A stretch of DNA of 64,000 bases from Eubacteriales bacterium mix99 (GTDB lineage: Bacteria > Bacillota > Clostridia > Caldicoprobacterales > DTU083): NCBI GenBank assembly GCA_038396605.1, contig CP121690.1, forward strand, positions 494,500-558,499, read 5' to 3'. The notes below the pieces were generated by a model. The model was given only the letters and a program-made list of their open reading frames with translations, was not told the origin of the DNA and ran no database searches. Of this stretch, positions 52,854 through 61,331 are shown piece by piece. Each line of letters starts with the position of its first letter. The stretch's first letter is position 1. The position numbers were made by a program, and so were the translations under genes.

Positions 52854-53675
52854 TCAAATCCCCTTTGCATAAATGATATAGGGCTTTCCCGTGACGGGGT
52901 TATTTACAATGCAGCTGTCCAGACGATACACCGTCTCAATGTTTTTCCTGGTCAGGACCTGCCAGGGAGTGCCCTGGCAAACGATCCGTCCTTCGTTCAG
53001 CAGGATCAGGAAATCGCTGTACCGGGCAGCCAGATTGAGATCATGCATCACCGATATGACGGTGCGCTTTCTGTCCTGCGTCAGGGAGCGCACCATGTCC
53101 ATCAATTCAATCTGATGGTGCAGGTCCAGCTGGGACACCGGTTCATCCAGCAGCATGACGGCCGTATCCTGTGCAAGGGCCCTTGCGACAAGAGCCCTCT
53201 GCCTTTCGCCGCCGCTGACTTCATTGATGCTCTTTCCCCTGAAATCCCAGGTGTTGGTCAATCGCATGGCGTGCTCCGCAGCAGCCATGTCCTCCCGGCT
53301 TTCGGACCTCAATCGCCTGATATAGGGGTTTCTCCCCATCAGGACGATATCCCGGACGGTAAAATCAAAATCAATATAGGTATTCTGCGGAACAACAGAA
53401 AGCTTTCCTGCCACATCCCGGGTGCTCAAATCCATAATGTCCGTACCATTCAGGAAAACGGAACCGGCTGCAGGCTCCAGGCTTTTTGCAATATTCCGGA
53501 GCAAGGTTGTCTTGCCCGATCCGTTGGGACCAATGATGCTGTAGAGCTTTCCTTCTTCAAAAGACAAAGTGATATCGGAAAGAACCCGCCGGCCGCCGTA
53601 GCTCCAGCTCAGGTCACGGACCGCCACCGGATATTGTGCCGGATCTGTGCTTTTCTCCTGATTCCCGGATTCCAC
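52854..53675 (-). CDS. btuD: Cobalamin/iron-siderophore ABC importer ATPase, BtuD/FecE-like
   Basis: 273 residues. Walker A IIGPNGSGKTTLL near 45, Q-loop VVPQNTYIDF, signature VSGGERQRALVARALAQD and Walker B VMLLDEPVSQLDLHHQIEL, then the switch His in VISVMHDLNLAARYSD. It starts at a GTG directly after the permease stop, with AAGGTG upstream. The cobalamin riboswitch and adenosyltransferase at the head of the operon point to corrinoid as substrate rather than iron siderophores. Confidence 0.87.
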   Translation of the reverse strand: MESGNQEKSTDPAQYPVAVRDLSWSYGGRRVLSDITLSFEEGKLYSIIGPNGSGKTTLLRNIAKSLEPAAGSVFLNGTDIMDLSTRDVAGKLSVVPQNTYIDFDFTVRDIVLMGRNPYIRRLRSESREDMAAAEHAMRLTNTWDFRGKSINEVSGGERQRALVARALAQDTAVMLLDEPVSQLDLHHQIELMDMVRSLTQDRKRTVISVMHDLNLAARYSDFLILLNEGRIVCQGTPWQVLTRKNIETVYRLDSCIVNNPVTGKPYIIYAKGI

Positions 53676-54728
53676 TCACATCACCTTCTTTTTGTTCCGA
53701 TGCAGCAGATACACAAAGAACGGCGCGCCAAACAGCGAAGTCACAGCCCCAACAGGGATTTCAGACGGGGGAATCAGATTCCTTGCCAAAGTATCGCACA
53801 GCACCAGAAAAACAGCCCCCGCCACCGCGGAAAACGGAATTACCGCTCTCTGGTCAGATCCCAGTACCAGTCGAATGGAATGGGGCACGATCAGGCCTAC
53901 AAATCCGATCACGCCGGCAGTGGAGACACAGCAGGCGATGATAAGGGAAGAGAGCGCCAGCAGAAGCTTTTTCACCTTTTCCACTTCAATGCCCAGACTT
54001 TTTGCCGTTTCCTCTCCGGTGGACATGGCATTCAGATCTCTTGCAAAGGCAAAGAGAACGACGGAGCCCGACAGCACCACCGGAAAGAGAATCCTCACCT
54101 GACTCCAGGTGGCTGTCGCCAGGCTGCCCATGGTCCACATGACGATCCGATCCATCTGGTCCCGATGAAAGAACATCATGATATTGACCAGGGAAGACAG
54201 GAAAAAACCCACCGCCACTCCAGCCAGAATCAGTCCCAGCGTCGGAATCCGATTTCCGATTCTGGCAATCCGATAGACCAGCAAAGTCGTCAGAAGAGCT
54301 CCCGCAAAGGCAAACAGGGCGATAACTCCCATGCCGCCCACCATTCCGCCCCATCCCAGGACAATGGCTGCCGTGGCACCGGCAGATGCGCCGGATGAAA
54401 TGCCGAGAATATAGGGATCCGCCATGGGATTCCGAAACATGCTCTGAAAGGTGGAGCCGACAACAGAAAGCCCGGCCCCGATCAGGGCCGACAGGAAAAT
54501 ACGCGGCAGCCGCACATTCCACAGTATCATACGGGAGGAAGAACGTATGGAACCGACATCCGCAAGCCGGCGCAGCAGGGGAACCCCCGATACCATAATG
54601 CGAAGGGATTCCAGAAAGGAAATGTCTGCGGCCCCCAGGGTGCCGGATAAAATCATCAGGAAAAACAAGACAATCAGAGCGATCAGAAACAGGATCCCGT
54701 ATTGTTTCTTCTTTTGTAAAAAAGTCAT
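53676..54728 (-). CDS. btuC: Cobalamin-type ABC importer permease, FecCD family (BtuC-like)
   Basis: 350 residues with about ten membrane helices. FecCD landmarks include ILWNVRLPRIFLSALIGAGL, the motif NPMADPYILGISSGASAGAT, and near the end AGVIGFVGLIVPHSIRLVLG with the coupling-helix region. It pairs with the BtuD-like ATPase that follows without a gap and with the BtuF-like binding protein before it. GAGGA precedes the ATG. Confidence 0.9.
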   Translation of the reverse strand: MTFLQKKKQYGILFLIALIVLFFLMILSGTLGAADISFLESLRIMVSGVPLLRRLADVGSIRSSSRMILWNVRLPRIFLSALIGAGLSVVGSTFQSMFRNPMADPYILGISSGASAGATAAIVLGWGGMVGGMGVIALFAFAGALLTTLLVYRIARIGNRIPTLGLILAGVAVGFFLSSLVNIMMFFHRDQMDRIVMWTMGSLATATWSQVRILFPVVLSGSVVLFAFARDLNAMSTGEETAKSLGIEVEKVKKLLLALSSLIIACCVSTAGVIGFVGLIVPHSIRLVLGSDQRAVIPFSAVAGAVFLVLCDTLARNLIPPSEIPVGAVTSLFGAPFFVYLLHRNKKKVM

Positions 54729-54750
54729 GGCAATTTCCTCGGTTTCTCTT

Positions 54751-55749
54751 CTATTTAAAAGCTTCCGGATGAATGTATTTGGCGATCTCCTTCAGACCAT
54801 CCGCCAGCCTCGGCCCCTGAATTTCCAGCTTATTCTTGTCGATTTCAAGTATTTTGCCGTTCTTCACGGCATCCAGATCCTGATAACCGTTGGCCGTCTT
54901 CAACTGCTCCTTGTGATGGTCGGCCTTGGAGCAGATCAAAACATCCGGATTTTTTTCAAGAAGTTTTTCCAGACTGTAATTCCAGCCTTCCACATCATCG
55001 GCTGCATTTTTTCCGCCTGCCATCTCAATCATCTGACCGACAAAGGTATCCTTTCCGGCAGTATAATCTCCCATTTCTCCGAATCCCACCACATAGTACA
55101 CACTTGGCTTTTCCTTTCCCTCCACCCGCTTTTCCACATCCGCAACCGTTGCCTTCATATCATCTATGATCCCGGATGCGGCTTTTCGGGCATTGAAAAG
55201 GCCTCCGATTTTTCCGATTGCTTCATAGGCGCCGTCAAAACTTTCTTCCCCGTACAGTATCACAACCGTCTGGCCGGCGTCCTCCAGCTTCTGAAGCACT
55301 TCCTTCTGGAAATGGGCGGAAGCGATCACAACATCCGGTTCCATATCCACAATTTTTTCGATATTGGGGCTCATCAGATCCCCGATGGACTCAATCTGCG
55401 CAGCTTCCTCCGGATAGCTGCAGTAATCCGTCCGGCCGATCAGCTTATCCTGCTGCCCGAGAGCAAAGACAATTTCCGTAACGGCAGGAGAGATGGAAAC
55501 CACTTTCTGAGGTTCTTTTTTCAGCGTTACCTTCCGATCAAAGGAATCGGTAATGGTGAAGGGATAAATTGTCTCTGCACTCTCACTTTGTTTTTTTGTT
55601 TCCGTTATTTTTGTTCCGCCGGCACCATCGTTCCCCTTTTTGTCACTGTCCTGTCCGCAGCCGGCCAGCAAACCGGTAAACATCAGCAGGAAAGCCATCA
55701 GGATGGATAATAACCTCGATGGATTTGCCTCTTTCTTTGTTCTTCTCAT
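54751..55749 (-). CDS. btuF: Cobalamin-type substrate-binding lipoprotein (BtuF-like)
   Basis: 332 residues. Signal peptide with lipobox FTGLLAGCGQDS, a Gly/Lys/Thr linker, then a Fe/B12 periplasmic-binding domain: YPFTITDSFDRKVTLKKEPQ, KVVSISPAVTEIVFALGQQD, EKIVDMEPDVVIASAHFQKE and KLLEKNPDVLICSKADHHKE. Two lobes joined by a long helix are expected. It lies between the adenosyltransferase and the permease genes and should deliver corrinoids to BtuCD. AAGGGAG precedes the ATG. Confidence 0.88.
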   Translation of the reverse strand: MRRTKKEANPSRLLSILMAFLLMFTGLLAGCGQDSDKKGNDGAGGTKITETKKQSESAETIYPFTITDSFDRKVTLKKEPQKVVSISPAVTEIVFALGQQDKLIGRTDYCSYPEEAAQIESIGDLMSPNIEKIVDMEPDVVIASAHFQKEVLQKLEDAGQTVVILYGEESFDGAYEAIGKIGGLFNARKAASGIIDDMKATVADVEKRVEGKEKPSVYYVVGFGEMGDYTAGKDTFVGQMIEMAGGKNAADDVEGWNYSLEKLLEKNPDVLICSKADHHKEQLKTANGYQDLDAVKNGKILEIDKNKLEIQGPRLADGLKEIAKYIHPEAFK

Positions 55750-55869
55750 TTTTTGTCTCCCTTTCTGTTATCCTGAGATTTTCCTGTATTCCTTCCATCA
55801 TGGATTCATCCCGGATTCCATATTTGATCCCTGCCTTTTGTTGTGCCACGCAGACTGGGAGAATACTCT

Positions 55870-56397
55870 TCAATTCTCTATTCCCAACCGGGCTCCAATC
55901 CCCCGCTGAAATGGATGCTTCACTTCCCGTATCTCGGAAACATAATCGGCTGCGTCCACCAGTTGGCCCGGAGCATTCCGTCCGGTCAGAACAAGCTCCA
56001 GCCGATCCGGTTTGTCCTCAATCAGCGCCAGAACATCCTCCTGCCGCACCATCCCGGTCGTAATGGCCGCCATGATCTCATCCAGAATCAGCATGTCCCA
56101 TTGATCCGTCTTCATTTGCTTCAGAGCATATTCCAGCTGCTGGTTCTGAAGAGCCTCTGATTTCTTTCGCTCCTCCTGACTCATATCCCAGGTAAATTTG
56201 CTCATGAATCTGCCCCGGTTCACTGTAAATCCTTCTCCCAGTTTATCAATGGCAGTCAGCTCTCCGCTTTCCATTCCTTTCAGGAATTGTACCATCAGGA
56301 CTTTCTTTCCCCTGCCCCATGCGCGGAGCCCCAGGCCAACGGCAGCTGTGGTCTTTCCCTTTCCGTCACCGGTATAAATATGGACCAGGCCTTCCAT
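55870..56397 (-). CDS. cobO: Corrinoid adenosyltransferase, CobO/BtuR (CobA) type
   Basis: 175 residues. Transfers the adenosyl group of ATP to the cobalt of cob(I)alamin or cobyrinate. The N-terminal P-loop reads YTGDGKGKTTAAVGLGLRAW with the reversed phosphate orientation typical of the family; later motifs are VLMVQFLKGMESGE, WDMLILDEIMAAI and LVLTGRNAPGQLVDAADYVS. It is the first gene after the cobalamin riboswitch and is separated from btuF by 120 bases. GGAG lies seven bases before the ATG. Confidence 0.95.
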   Translation of the reverse strand: MEGLVHIYTGDGKGKTTAAVGLGLRAWGRGKKVLMVQFLKGMESGELTAIDKLGEGFTVNRGRFMSKFTWDMSQEERKKSEALQNQQLEYALKQMKTDQWDMLILDEIMAAITTGMVRQEDVLALIEDKPDRLELVLTGRNAPGQLVDAADYVSEIREVKHPFQRGIGARLGIEN

Positions 56398-56484
56398 TTT
56401 AACACTCCTTCCCTGTTATCCTTAATTGCCCTTCCTTTATTTTCCTTCTTCTTGCTATGGAGTTTGATCCTCCGGCTGTATTGC

Positions 56485-56523
56485 AAATAAAAAAGACCAT
56501 ACTCCTTCAAAAGGAACATAGTC
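56485..56523 (-). terminator. Expression-platform terminator of the cobalamin riboswitch
   Basis: GACTATGTTCCTT and AAGGAGTATGGTC (minus strand) form a 13-base-pair stem with three G-U pairs and a three-base loop, followed by TTTTTTATTTG. It lies between the aptamer and the cobO ribosome site and is the probable off-state terminator. Confidence 0.8.
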
Positions 56524-56580
56524 CTGGTATGATCGTAATCCCATGCCTATTTCCTTCCCTCCGAAGGACTGCATTTTTTC

Positions 56581-56735
56581 ATCCGGGCAGGTCTCCTGGC
56601 TGACGGGTCATTCTCCTCCCTCCTTCCCGGCAAAGGAACTGCCAGTGGATATCAGGATTTGTCTCCGTTCACAGTAGCGGGGGCTGCAGCGGATTTTCAC
56701 CGCTTTCCCTATTAAACCTTTCGGTGCCCTGAATG
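56581..56735 (-). ncRNA. Cobalamin (AdoCbl) riboswitch aptamer
   Basis: On the minus strand the conserved core is readable: AATAGGGAAAGCGGTGAAAA, then CCCCCGCTACTGTGA, later CCACTGG, GGGAAGG and the end AGCCAGGAGACCTGCC. These are the cobalamin riboswitch boxes in the right order. It sits in the leader of cobO-btuFCD, so corrinoid would terminate transcription of corrinoid adenosylation and uptake genes. Boundaries are approximate. Confidence 0.93.
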
Positions 56736-56901
56736 AATCGGCCCCAAAACGGGCCGGACATTTTCTGCTTTTCCATTCTATTCTGCATTCCTGCGAAAGT
56801 CCCGCCTCCAAATACAGGAAAGCCTGCCAGCCATCCGGATACCTGGTATGCAACAACATTATTCCGGAACGGATATCTTTGCAGGAAACAGCTCATATTT
56901 C

Positions 56902-56930
56902 AGTATAATGTGGATCAGGAAGTCTGTCAA
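56902..56930 (-). promoter_or_regulatory. Promoter of the cobalamin operon
   Basis: TTGACA (56925-56930) and TATACT (56902-56907) on the minus strand, 17-base spacer. The start near 56895 places about 160 nt before the aptamer core. Confidence 0.85.
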
Positions 56931-56998
56931 TACACCACGCCATGAAATGCACAGGCCAATACAATCCCGTCATTCTCACTTCTACAGTTGAAAATAAT

Positions 56999-58465
56999 TC
57001 ATACAAATATTTTTCGGTACAAATCCTCGCCAAAAGCTGTTTTCAATGGCTCACCCGATATCATACGAAAGGTACGTTCCCCATTATCCAGCCTCTGTGC
57101 CCGCAGGAACTGTGTTTGACTGCTGCCGGAAAATGCAGCGGCATAACTGTAAAGATGCGTTACCGAAAAGACCTCCACACCATTTTCGACAAGCGCCTTT
57201 GTGATTTGCTTGCTGATCTCTGATCCCTCACGCTCATTGGTAGCAGCAAAGGATTCATTAAAAAGCATCAGCGCATTTTTCCCCAGGTGGTCAGCTGCCT
57301 CACTCATGCGGATAAGTTCCTCCTCCAGTTTACCACTTTGCAGGGTGACATCCTCCTCCTTCTTAAAATGAGAAAGAACCATGCTGCGAATCGGGACAGT
57401 AAAGCCCTTTGCCCCCACGAACATCCCGCATTGAGCCATGAGCTGCGCTTGCCCCATGCTTCGCAGGAATGTAGTTTTCCCGCCCTGATTTGCACCGGTG
57501 ATAAGATACAGTTGCTTGCCGGCAGCTTTCAGGTCATTGCCAACCACTGTTGCATTTTTCGCCAATGCCAGGCTTACATCATACAAGCCCATCCAGGAAC
57601 GGTCCCTGCTGTTTACGGAAAGCAGACTTGGGAAAGTAATGGGCATTCCCAGCTTCCCCAAAACATCCGCCAAATTCAAACATCCGACATAAAACGCCAA
57701 CTCACCGCGCAGTGTGGCAAAGAAATGTTCCATATGCTCTGCTGCCTGTGCCAGCGCATTTGTCGCTTCGTTGGCGGCGCGCCCGCAGCGCCGCTCGAGA
57801 TCTGCAGCCCCGGCATCGTCACGGTGAGCAATGGTATAGGAAGGAGCAAAGCGCCACCTCCACCAGAACCCCTTTCGATTTTTCCGACGGAGCACATAAT
57901 GAATCCCCTGCAGAGTATTCCCGGGTACAGCACTGATCAGTAGGCCGTCCCCATCCTGCAGATCCTTCAAATGAGCATGGGCTTCGGCAAGGTAATCGTC
58001 GTTCAGTTCCCGTTGAAACCCGGTCAGTAAATTCCGAAAGCCTTCCGATTGAAAGTCCGGAAGATAGTTGTCTGCAACCCGGCGCAGTTTCATAAGCATC
58101 CCGATATAGATCTTCATGAGCTCAACGGCGCTTGATAAAGTACTGGACAGATAAGCGGAAGACAGCCAATGCCAGGAATCCTTTCTTTTCTTTTCTGTTT
58201 CGACTGTAATTTCATAGAGCCGCCGCACAGCATCCGGATTTCTTAGTGCATCCCTCAGGTTTTCCTGTCTGTAGCGAATTCCCTCCGCCGATTGCAGGGG
58301 GCAAAAAAGAGCTGTATCACATGCTGCATAAATAGTTTCGTCGCCCTGTGCCATAACATGCAGCATGCGCTTCAGCTGCAGATCTTCGGTTAGAATATTC
58401 TTTCCAAAACAGGGCTCCGCTTTCAAATTTAAATCCCTGTCCCGGAACATCAGATTTCCCTTCAT
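56999..58465 (-). CDS. MutS-like ATPase, second of a coupled pair
   Basis: 488 residues. The N-terminal two thirds are helical (lever/clamp-like); the last third is a MutS domain V ATPase with Walker A LITGANQGGKTTFLRSMGQA near 335, the loop VLSHFKKEEDVTLQSGKLEE, Walker B-like NALMLFNESFAATNEREG and VFSVTHLYSY. Mismatch-recognition and connector domains are absent. In the Walker B region the usual Asp-Glu is Asn-Glu, a possible specialisation. The ATG overlaps the partner's stop as ATGA, with GGAGG before it. The pair lies behind a fluoride riboswitch. Confidence 0.88.
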   Translation of the reverse strand: MKGNLMFRDRDLNLKAEPCFGKNILTEDLQLKRMLHVMAQGDETIYAACDTALFCPLQSAEGIRYRQENLRDALRNPDAVRRLYEITVETEKKRKDSWHWLSSAYLSSTLSSAVELMKIYIGMLMKLRRVADNYLPDFQSEGFRNLLTGFQRELNDDYLAEAHAHLKDLQDGDGLLISAVPGNTLQGIHYVLRRKNRKGFWWRWRFAPSYTIAHRDDAGAADLERRCGRAANEATNALAQAAEHMEHFFATLRGELAFYVGCLNLADVLGKLGMPITFPSLLSVNSRDRSWMGLYDVSLALAKNATVVGNDLKAAGKQLYLITGANQGGKTTFLRSMGQAQLMAQCGMFVGAKGFTVPIRSMVLSHFKKEEDVTLQSGKLEEELIRMSEAADHLGKNALMLFNESFAATNEREGSEISKQITKALVENGVEVFSVTHLYSYAAAFSGSSQTQFLRAQRLDNGERTFRMISGEPLKTAFGEDLYRKIFV

Positions 58466-60006
58466 CTCTTCAGCCTCCTGCAAAGTTGTTCATAGGTGAG
58501 TCCGTGTTTCCCGGCAATATGAACGGCATAAGCAAGACCATCCGGCGGTTTCCGGACGACTTTAAAGGTCCGCCGGGTCGGATCGTCCTTCCGCACCATA
58601 CTCATCATGCTGACCGTTTCCTGCCCGTGTAAAGCCAGCTCATCAAGAAAGGTTACCAACACGGAAGGTGCACCCAACTCAGCCAGGGTATCCATCATAA
58701 GACCGCCCAGCAGCAGGGCATCGGACAGGGTAGTGGAAGCAAATATCTCATTGATAATGATAATGCTTCGATGGGTAGCTTTGTCAAAGAGATCATGCAG
58801 TCGTACCAGATCATCCTGCAACTTACCATTGGATGCAGACAAGTCTTCCTCCCGCCCAAAATGGGTAAAAATGTTGTCAAACAGGTACAGGGACGCTTCA
58901 CGACCCGGCACGCACAGACCCAGAGAGGCAAGATAGTGTACCTGGCCGAAGGCGCGGGCAAAGGTTGTTTTCCCACCCTGATTGGGCCCGGTAACAACCA
59001 TAACCCGTTCCGGTGCATCCAGCCTGAAATCATTGACTACAATTTTCCCGGATTTCTTTTGCGCCAGTGCAAGGTCAAAGCAATCAAAATCATGGAGATG
59101 ATCCGGCTTGTCGCAAATCTTCGGATAACAAAAGGACAGGCCTGTTTGCCGGAGCGGCTGGACATAAGCCAGCCATGACAGATAAAACCATATCTCCCGG
59201 GAAAAGCGCAGAATTGTTTCATCCTCAAACTGAAAAAATCTGCAACAAAAGTGATTTAAGTCTGCAAAAATATCCTTGTAAAGCCCTGCGACCATATTCA
59301 GCACGGCTGCTTCCACATGATTGGCATAGGGCTCTTCCGTAAATTTATGCCGGTAATCCTTCGCAACGCTCTGACGGAATCTTTCAAAAGTCCTGAGAAT
59401 TTGCTCTGAGTGGTCTGCCTGTCCCTCGTATTTGCGGACCCGTATGGTGCCATTTTTGATGAGCATGCAATATTTCACAGTGGAAAATTCGTCACGCAGT
59501 CGTTTTACATGACTGTAAAGTTCCGTAAAATCACCCGACATGCAGTATGCAGCAAGATATCCCGCAAAACTTCGAAGACCCTCCGAATGAAAAGTCTGTT
59601 TGGAAAACGCATCATTAAGGACGGAAACCGTATGGCAATATCGGTCCGCATAATCCAACATCTGCCCCCGTGTAAGATAATTGTTGCGCCAACTGTCCCC
59701 GGAGTTCAGCGAAGAACGGATCTCCTTCATGTATTTTCCTGTCCAATAAGCCGAATTGGAAAAATCAACGAGCAAAATACGAAGTTCTTCCTTCTCCAAC
59801 TCCCGCATGACATCCTGTCTATAGTTCAGAACACCCGGATCCTGCAGCGGTGTATAAAAATATTCCTCCAGATCAAATTCTTCTATGGACTGAAAGACAG
59901 GCCCAAATATCTGATCAAGGTTTAAGTCCGTAAAACAGGCTGGCGCTTTGACCTGTTGCGGCTTTTCAAAATGCTCCTGTGCAGGAAACAGAATACTGTA
60001 AAACAT
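58462..60006 (-). CDS. MutS-like ATPase, first of a coupled pair, under fluoride riboswitch
   Basis: 514 residues. Same layout as its partner: helical N-terminal part and a MutS-type ATPase with Walker A VVTGPNQGGKTTFARAFGQV near 345, FGREEDLSASNGKLQDDL, Walker B-like SIIIINEIFASTTLSDAL and VLVTFLDELA, where the switch His is replaced. The ATG at 60006 has AGGAGGG seven bases upstream; the longer ORF start lies in the riboswitch terminator. Genes annotated mutS have been reported behind crcB-motif RNAs in Clostridia. A heterodimer with the partner is inference. Confidence 0.88.
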   Translation of the reverse strand: MFYSILFPAQEHFEKPQQVKAPACFTDLNLDQIFGPVFQSIEEFDLEEYFYTPLQDPGVLNYRQDVMRELEKEELRILLVDFSNSAYWTGKYMKEIRSSLNSGDSWRNNYLTRGQMLDYADRYCHTVSVLNDAFSKQTFHSEGLRSFAGYLAAYCMSGDFTELYSHVKRLRDEFSTVKYCMLIKNGTIRVRKYEGQADHSEQILRTFERFRQSVAKDYRHKFTEEPYANHVEAAVLNMVAGLYKDIFADLNHFCCRFFQFEDETILRFSREIWFYLSWLAYVQPLRQTGLSFCYPKICDKPDHLHDFDCFDLALAQKKSGKIVVNDFRLDAPERVMVVTGPNQGGKTTFARAFGQVHYLASLGLCVPGREASLYLFDNIFTHFGREEDLSASNGKLQDDLVRLHDLFDKATHRSIIIINEIFASTTLSDALLLGGLMMDTLAELGAPSVLVTFLDELALHGQETVSMMSMVRKDDPTRRTFKVVRKPPDGLAYAVHIAGKHGLTYEQLCRRLKR

Positions 60007-60025
60007 AAAAACTCCCTCCTGGAAT

Positions 60026-60110
60026 ATAAAAAAGCCGATGCTTTCTCCTGTTACAGAAGTCATCAGCTTTTTGCAGTTTGGCTTTCGCCATGGGAGAACT
60101 TCTTTCCCGT
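60026..60110 (-). ncRNA. Fluoride (crcB motif) riboswitch upstream of the MutS-like pair
   Basis: On the minus strand: GGGAAAGAAGTTCTCCC as the first stem-loop, an extra small hairpin, AAACTGC, then AGCTGATGACTTCTG, the conserved crcB 3' element. That element is also the 5' arm of a terminator: AGCTGATG pairs with CATCGGCT, with inner CTTCTG/CAGGAG, followed by TTTTTT at 60027-60033. Ligand binding would hold the element in the aptamer and let transcription continue. No clear own promoter is seen, so read-through from the crcB side is likely. Confidence 0.85.
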
Positions 60111-60118
60111 TTCTTTAT

Positions 60119-60320
60119 TTACTTAACGAGAGCCTGTGCCCCGGCAACGGCAGCGGTACACGCAGTGACACTCAGTACCATATAGGAAAGGGCGACGGCC
60201 GGTTCGTCGTTTTGGAGCAGTTGTACAGCTTCCAGGGAAAAGGTGGAGAAGGTTGTAGCGTCCCATCGTCCCCAGCATTCCTCCTGCGCCAACCAATAAA
60301 CAGTTTCCAAAGGTATTCAA
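60119..60320 (-). pseudogene. crcB: Fluoride channel crcB/fluC, internally deleted
   Basis: The 5' part reads MNTFGNCLLVGAGGMLGTMG then RY, the FluC N-terminus. It jumps, with a frame change, to TTFSTFSLEAVQLLQNDEPA and a final membrane helix ending AGAQALVK, the FluC C-terminus with its conserved TTFSTFS phenylalanine region. About 50 codons (TM2 and much of TM3) are missing. A FluC protein is about 120-130 residues; only about 66 codons remain. The TTG start overlaps the GGGtGRT stop as TTGA. It cannot encode a normal channel. Confidence 0.88.
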
Positions 60321-61318
60321 TTCCTCAATGCCTCTGCAACTGCAACAGCCACGGCAACAGTAGCTCCAACCATTGGATTGTTCCCCATACCGAGAAAGCC
60401 CATCATTTCCACGTGGGCCGGAACAGAGCTGGAGCCGGCAAACTGTGCGTCCGAGTGCATACGCCCCATTGTATCGGTCATTCCGTAGGAAGCGGGACCG
60501 GCTGCCATATTATCCGGATGCAGCGTGCGGCCCGTGCCGCCTCCCGATGCTACGGAAAAATACTTTTTCCCTTGCTCCACGCACTCCTTTTTGTAGGTTC
60601 CGGCAACAGGATGCTGGAATCGGGTGGGATTTGTGGAATTCCCGGTGATGGACACGTCCACACCTTCCAGGTGCATAATCGCCACGCCTTCGCGTACATC
60701 GTCCGCTCCGTAGCAGCGTACCTGCGCCCGTTCCCCCCTGGAGTAGACAATCTCGCGCAGAACGCTGATCTTACCGGCAGCATAATCGAATTGTGTCTGC
60801 ACGTAGGTAAAACCATTGATGCGGGAGATAATCTGTGCCGCATCCTTGCCAAGTCCGTTGAGAATGACGCGAAGCGGTTCCCTGCGGGCCTTGTTTGCAT
60901 TTTTCACGATACCAATGGCGCCTTCGGCGGCTGCAAAGCTCTCATGTCCGGCAAGGAAGGCAAAGCATTTTGTTTCGTCCCGCAGCAGCATGGCACCAAG
61001 ATTTCCATGACCCAGCCCAACCTTGCGGTCCTCCGCCACACTGCCGGGAATGCAAAAACTCTGGAGTCCGATGCCGATGGCTTCCGCCGCTTCCGCCGCC
61101 GATCTGACATCCTTTTTGACAGCGATGGCAGACCCCACAGTATAAGCCCAGCCGGCATTTTCAAATGCGATAGGCTGAATGGACTTTACGATGTCATAAG
61201 GAGAAATACCGGTTTTTCTGCAGATATCTCCGGCCTCCTCAACGGAAGCGATACCATACTCGTTCAATACGCCGTTGATTTTATCTATGCGACGCTCATA
61301 GCCTTCAAATAATGCCAT
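60317..61318 (-). CDS. GGGtGRT protein
   Basis: 333 residues of the GGGtGRT family, named for the motif seen here in FSVASGGGTGRTLHPDNMAA. Other conserved parts are SVPAHVEMMGFLGMGNNPMV near the C-terminus, CFAFLAGHESFAAAEGAIGI and EGVAIMHLEGVDVSITGNST. No biochemical function is known to me. The ATG at 61318 has AGGAGG eight bases upstream. It lies 13 bases after the NifU-like gene, its usual partner, and the pair is here under a fluoride riboswitch and followed by a crcB relic. Confidence 0.9.
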   Translation of the reverse strand: MALFEGYERRIDKINGVLNEYGIASVEEAGDICRKTGISPYDIVKSIQPIAFENAGWAYTVGSAIAVKKDVRSAAEAAEAIGIGLQSFCIPGSVAEDRKVGLGHGNLGAMLLRDETKCFAFLAGHESFAAAEGAIGIVKNANKARREPLRVILNGLGKDAAQIISRINGFTYVQTQFDYAAGKISVLREIVYSRGERAQVRCYGADDVREGVAIMHLEGVDVSITGNSTNPTRFQHPVAGTYKKECVEQGKKYFSVASGGGTGRTLHPDNMAAGPASYGMTDTMGRMHSDAQFAGSSSVPAHVEMMGFLGMGNNPMVGATVAVAVAVAEALRN

Positions 61319-61331
61319 GTCAATCTCCTCC

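Noticed and set aside
52851..54398. Plus-strand open frame of 515 codons
   Set aside because: It is antisense to the BtuC/BtuD-like genes, has His/Gln-rich composition typical of mirror frames, and has no ribosome site.
54451..55710. Plus-strand open frame of 419 codons
   Set aside because: Antisense to btuF-like and btuC-like genes.
56741..56770. GGCCC/GGGCC hairpin upstream of the cobalamin aptamer
   Set aside because: No T-run and no known role; it lies in the leader before the aptamer and may be incidental.
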